Shown here piece after piece: positions 5,282-7,462 of a stretch of DNA of 7,462 nt. A program made the translations under genes and the position numbers. Below the pieces are notes generated by a model, which was not told where the DNA came from, searched no databases, and worked only from the letters and a program-made list of their open reading frames with translations. This DNA is from CAZPEV01 sp964585635 (GTDB taxonomy: Bacteria; Zixibacteria; MSB-5A5; GN15; JAAZOE01). The stretch is taken from the NCBI GenBank assembly GCA_964585635.1, contig CAZPEV010000162.1:1-7462 (forward strand), in the 5' to 3' direction. The stretch's first letter is position 1. Every line of letters begins with the position of its first letter.

Positions 5282-6799
5282 ATGGCCAAGCCCGTGCGTC
5301 TGTCGACCGTCGCTGTCTATGCGATGACAATTCTGCTGACCATCTTGACATCATCATGCTCCAAACTCGGCGGTGGGGGCGGCGGGGTGGACGTTGACGA
5401 CGGCGAATCCCCGTCGCAGGTCTTGGATCTGGCCGTGACGGCGGTCACGCTTACAAGTGTTTCGCTCAGTTGGACGGCGCCGGGGGACGACAGCACCGTC
5501 GGACGGGCGGCGGCGTATGACCTGCGCTACTGGAACCGCGAGATCACCTGGCAGAATATGGATTCGGCCTGGCACGTAACCGGGATGCGGAAACCCGGTC
5601 CGGCCGGCTCGACCGATACGGTCACGATCACCGGCCTGATGACCGATTCGACCTATTATTTCGCCATTACTACGGGCGATGAAGCCGACAACTGGTCGTG
5701 GCTGTCCAACTGCGTCATGGCCGTTTGTTTTAACGACTTCGAGGTCACCTTCCCCGATCCGCGGCTTGATGCCAAGATCCGCACCATCATCAGCAAGCCG
5801 ACCGGCGCCATTTACCGTTCCGACCTGCTGCCGGTTCAGTTCATCGATGCCAATGACGACTCCATCGCCGACCTCTCCGGGATCGAGCATTGCATCAATC
5901 TCAACGGGCTTCTTCTGTGGAATAACCGGGTCAGTAATCTGACGCCTCTGGCCGGCCTGACCAAATTGACCGGGCTGGGGTTGGGCCAGAACCGAATCAG
6001 CGATATTAGCCCATTGGCGGGATTGGTGAATCTCCAGCAGCTTCATCTTCATAGCAATTCGATCACCGATATCTCCGCCATGACCAACATGACCAAATTG
6101 ACCGACGTCGCATTGGCCAATAACTCGATCACCAGCATCGCCGCCCTGGCCGGCAAGACGCTGATAGCGAACATCACCCTGGATAATAACGACATTTCTG
6201 ATATCAGTCCCCTGTCCGGATTCACCATCATCCATTCGCTGGATTTGAGCGGCAACCAGATTGTAAATGTCACCCCCTTGTCCGGGTTGACCCAACTGTC
6301 CTCGCTTAGTCTCTATAACAATCAGGTCGTCGACGTTTCGCCCTTGGCCGGTCTGACCAACCTCACCATGCTGAACCTGTGGAACAATGAAGTCAACAGT
6401 GTCGCCTCGCTGACGGGCCTGACCAAATTGACATATCTGGCGCTCATCAATAATCATGTTCCCTCCATAAGCGCCCTTTCCGGCCTGACGCACCTTCAAT
6501 GGCTGTACATTTCCTATAATCCGGTTTCCGATATCAGCCCGGTGGCCGGCTTGACGGCGTTGACTGATCTTCAGCTTCAGTATTGCCAGGTGGTCGATAT
6601 TTCCGCGCTGGCTGGGCTGATCAATCTCCAGAAACTGGTGCTGTACTATAATCAGATCACCGATATTACCCCGCTGGTGGATAACGTTGGTCTCGGTACG
6701 GGGGATATCATCTATCTCAGGGGAAACCCATTGTCCACGCATTCGGCGAATGACCTCCTCCCGGTGATTCGCGCGCGGGGCGTGACCGTGGATTATTGA
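5282..6799 (+). CDS. Fn3 and leucine-rich-repeat lipoprotein (internalin/SDS22-like)
   Basis: A 505-residue protein probably displayed on the cell surface or in the periplasm, where LRR proteins usually bind other proteins or glycans. Domains in order: a signal with basic start and hydrophobic core (residues 9-21) ending in the near-lipobox T23-S-S-C26, weaker than usual because Thr replaces Leu at -3; a flexible linker of seven glycines then acidic residues (about 29-40); one fibronectin type III domain (about 43-148; LTSVSLSWTAPGDD, YDLRYW, TYYFAITTGDEADNWS); an internalin-like N-cap (FPDPRLDAKIRTII, then ADLSGIEHC); twelve consecutive LRRs of exactly 22 residues (205-468); and a C-terminal cap (469-505). 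It starts at ATG 5282, with GGAGAGG upstream, rather than the GTG at 5270. It is 101 nt after the hydrolase and has its own promoter candidate. No enzyme motif is present; ligand unknown. Confidence 0.93.
   Translation: MAKPVRLSTVAVYAMTILLTILTSSCSKLGGGGGGVDVDDGESPSQVLDLAVTAVTLTSVSLSWTAPGDDSTVGRAAAYDLRYWNREITWQNMDSAWHVTGMRKPGPAGSTDTVTITGLMTDSTYYFAITTGDEADNWSWLSNCVMAVCFNDFEVTFPDPRLDAKIRTIISKPTGAIYRSDLLPVQFIDANDDSIADLSGIEHCINLNGLLLWNNRVSNLTPLAGLTKLTGLGLGQNRISDISPLAGLVNLQQLHLHSNSITDISAMTNMTKLTDVALANNSITSIAALAGKTLIANITLDNNDISDISPLSGFTIIHSLDLSGNQIVNVTPLSGLTQLSSLSLYNNQVVDVSPLAGLTNLTMLNLWNNEVNSVASLTGLTKLTYLALINNHVPSISALSGLTHLQWLYISYNPVSDISPVAGLTALTDLQLQYCQVVDISALAGLINLQKLVLYYNQITDITPLVDNVGLGTGDIIYLRGNPLSTHSANDLLPVIRARGVTVDY
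5894..6685 (+). repeat. Twelve tandem 66-bp LRR coding units
   Basis: Each unit encodes 22 residues on the pattern xxLxxLxLxxNxIxDISPLAGL, for example TKLTGLGLGQNRISDISPL, then AGL. All twelve keep the 22-residue length with no insertion or deletion. The Asn at position 10 or 11 is replaced only in the eleventh unit (YYC region: LQLQYCQVVDIS). At DNA level the units differ at many codons, so this is an old diversified array rather than a recent tandem duplication. A degenerate unit precedes it (about 5828-5893). Confidence 0.9.
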
Positions 6800-6810
6800 T
6801 TTGACAAGGG

Positions 6811-6848
6811 ATCGCAAGGCGGTAGGAACCGATTCCTGCCGCCGCGAT
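6811..6848 (+). terminator. Long hairpin after the LRR gene, possible terminator lacking a U-tract
   Basis: ATCGC (6811-6815) pairs with GCGAT (6844-6848). Separated from it by a two-base AA bulge, GGCGGTAGGAA (6818-6828) pairs with TTCCTGCCGCC (6833-6843) with one G-U wobble around the tetraloop CCGA. This gives a 16-bp stem 11 nt after the stop codon. No T-run follows, so it is not a standard intrinsic terminator. It may stabilise the mRNA 3' end or act with another factor. A smaller hairpin, CGGCCA/TGGCCG, follows at 6854-6869. Confidence 0.5.
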
Positions 6849-6918
6849 GCTGCCGGCCACGGTTGGCCGCCGAACCCGGCTTCGCTCAAAAAATCTCCCT
6901 CGCATTCGATCCGGAGTG

Positions 6919-6924
6919 TATAAT
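6919..6924 (+). promoter_or_regulatory. Possible -10 element before the last gene
   Basis: A perfect TATAAT lies in an AT-rich patch (TATAATAATAAT) 57 nt before the ATG at 6981. No good -35 is found 16-18 nt upstream, and the TG just before it is one base too close for a classical extended -10, so the call rests on the -10 alone. Confidence 0.38.
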
Positions 6925-6980
6925 AATAATGATCGGTTCTATTTTGGCGGCAAGGCCGTGTCATGGAGGATAAACGGGGT

Positions 6981-7462
6981 ATGTCTCTGAGAAGATGGTT
7001 ATTCGGCGGGGCCGGCATATTAGTGTCCCTCATAATATCTTTTGCTCCATCGGCGAACGGGGCGGATATCAAGATCAATTCGCTCTGGGCTCTGACGTCG
7101 ATCCGGGTCGACGGGGTCCGGTCCGACTGGCCGGAGGGGGGGATGACCCTTCTGAGCGAGCAGGAAGTCTCGGTCGGGGTGTGCAATGACAGCAGCCGAG
7201 TCTATGTCATGCTTTGCTTCAACAAGCCGGAATGGGCACGCCTGATACGCCGGGCCGGATTGACGATCTGGCTCGACCAGAAGGGAAAGAAGGGGAAAGA
7301 TTTCAGGCTCCATTTTGTCGGCGGGCCATCGATGAAGCAGATCGTGGAAGTCTCGGGACAAAAGGGGGAAGAACCGGGCAGGCGTATGCCGCCGGAGATG
7401 CGGGAGCGAATGCGGGAACGTGATGAGCGGGCGGAAGACTCTTTTAGCTGCTACCAGAAGGA
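6981..7462 (+). CDS. Secreted protein with a possible CBM9/DOMON-like beta domain (cut at right edge)
   Basis: Only the first 160 residues are visible. MSLRRWLFGG followed by a hydrophobic core (11-22) and PSANGA is a standard Sec signal peptide, with cleavage probably near residues 26-28 and no lipobox. The mature part begins IKINSLWALTSIRVDGVRSDWP, then EVSVGVCNDSSRVYVMLCF and GLTIWLDQKGKKGKDF. The order 'I.VDG...DWP', 'V.V.NDS..VY..L.F' and 'LTIWLD..GK' resembles secreted proteins with CBM9/DOMON-like beta-sandwich domains, where 'DG...DW' opens the fold; this is from memory and tentative. Residues about 123-152 are very charged (PPEMRERMRERDERAED). GGAGGA (6965-6970) is 10 nt before the ATG at 6981; an in-frame ATG at 6963 would overlap that site and is less likely. 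Function unknown. Confidence 0.78.
   Translation, partial: MSLRRWLFGGAGILVSLIISFAPSANGADIKINSLWALTSIRVDGVRSDWPEGGMTLLSEQEVSVGVCNDSSRVYVMLCFNKPEWARLIRRAGLTIWLDQKGKKGKDFRLHFVGGPSMKQIVEVSGQKGEEPGRRMPPEMRERMRERDERAEDSFSCYQK

Noticed and set aside
5894..6685. The 66-bp periodicity read as a CRISPR array or recent minisatellite
   Set aside because: The units are coding LRRs with diverged DNA. There is no constant repeat with unique spacers and no near-identical copies.
5354..7186. A 610-codon open frame on the minus strand opposite the LRR gene
   Set aside because: It is the antisense shadow of the LRR repeats. Its translation is a periodic Gly/Gln/Asp/Ile-rich string mirroring the 22-residue units, and it runs across the intergenic region and into the next gene. 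The plus strand has a clear signal, domains and ribosome site.

Overview
This 7.46 kb window is of moderately high GC and dense in genes. It looks chromosomal and comes from a diderm bacterium that exports many proteins. Two proteins carry lipoprotein signals, two more carry export signals, and one exported protein pairs a fibronectin type III domain of the 'SWTAPGDD...YDLRYW' style with a long leucine-rich repeat block. From memory, that combination is typical of uncultured FCB-type lineages such as candidate phylum Zixibacteria. The placement is an inference and no taxonomic marker here settles it.

Left part (1-3045, minus strand): four genes read leftwards as a probable operon. They are an ECF sigma factor (3045-2479), its membrane-anchored zinc-finger anti-sigma factor (2454-1924), an outer-membrane-type lipoprotein of unknown function (1865-999) and phosphopentomutase DeoB (945 to beyond the left edge). 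Gaps are 24, 58 and 53 nt, with no terminator between them. A sigma70-like promoter lies about 100 nt upstream of the sigma gene, and its -35 box sits in one arm of a perfect 7-bp inverted repeat. The likely scheme is envelope signalling: the anti-sigma factor holds the sigma factor at the membrane, and release turns on a regulon that may include the lipoprotein. DeoB may simply be co-transcribed.

Middle (3046-3703): this stretch has no intact protein gene. It holds a decayed N-terminal fragment of a DHA2/EmrB-type drug-efflux transporter (about 3202-3422, with a frameshift and an in-frame amber codon). Next is a complete tRNA-Ala(GGC) with its own promoter and a strong intrinsic terminator, forming a one-gene transcription unit.

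Right part (3894-7462, plus strand): three successive genes for exported proteins. They are a clan GH-A glycoside hydrolase resembling the GH39/PslG group, a lipoprotein with an Fn3 domain and twelve exact 22-residue internalin/SDS22-like LRRs, and the start of a secreted protein with a possible CBM9/DOMON-like beta domain that runs off the right edge. Separate promoter candidates precede the last two, so this looks like a neighbourhood of surface functions rather than a tight operon.

I see no CRISPR array, insertion sequence, phage gene or toxin-antitoxin pair. No clearly new system is evident. The most interesting points are the sigma/anti-sigma/lipoprotein/deoB arrangement with its dyad-covered promoter, and the regular LRR lipoprotein.
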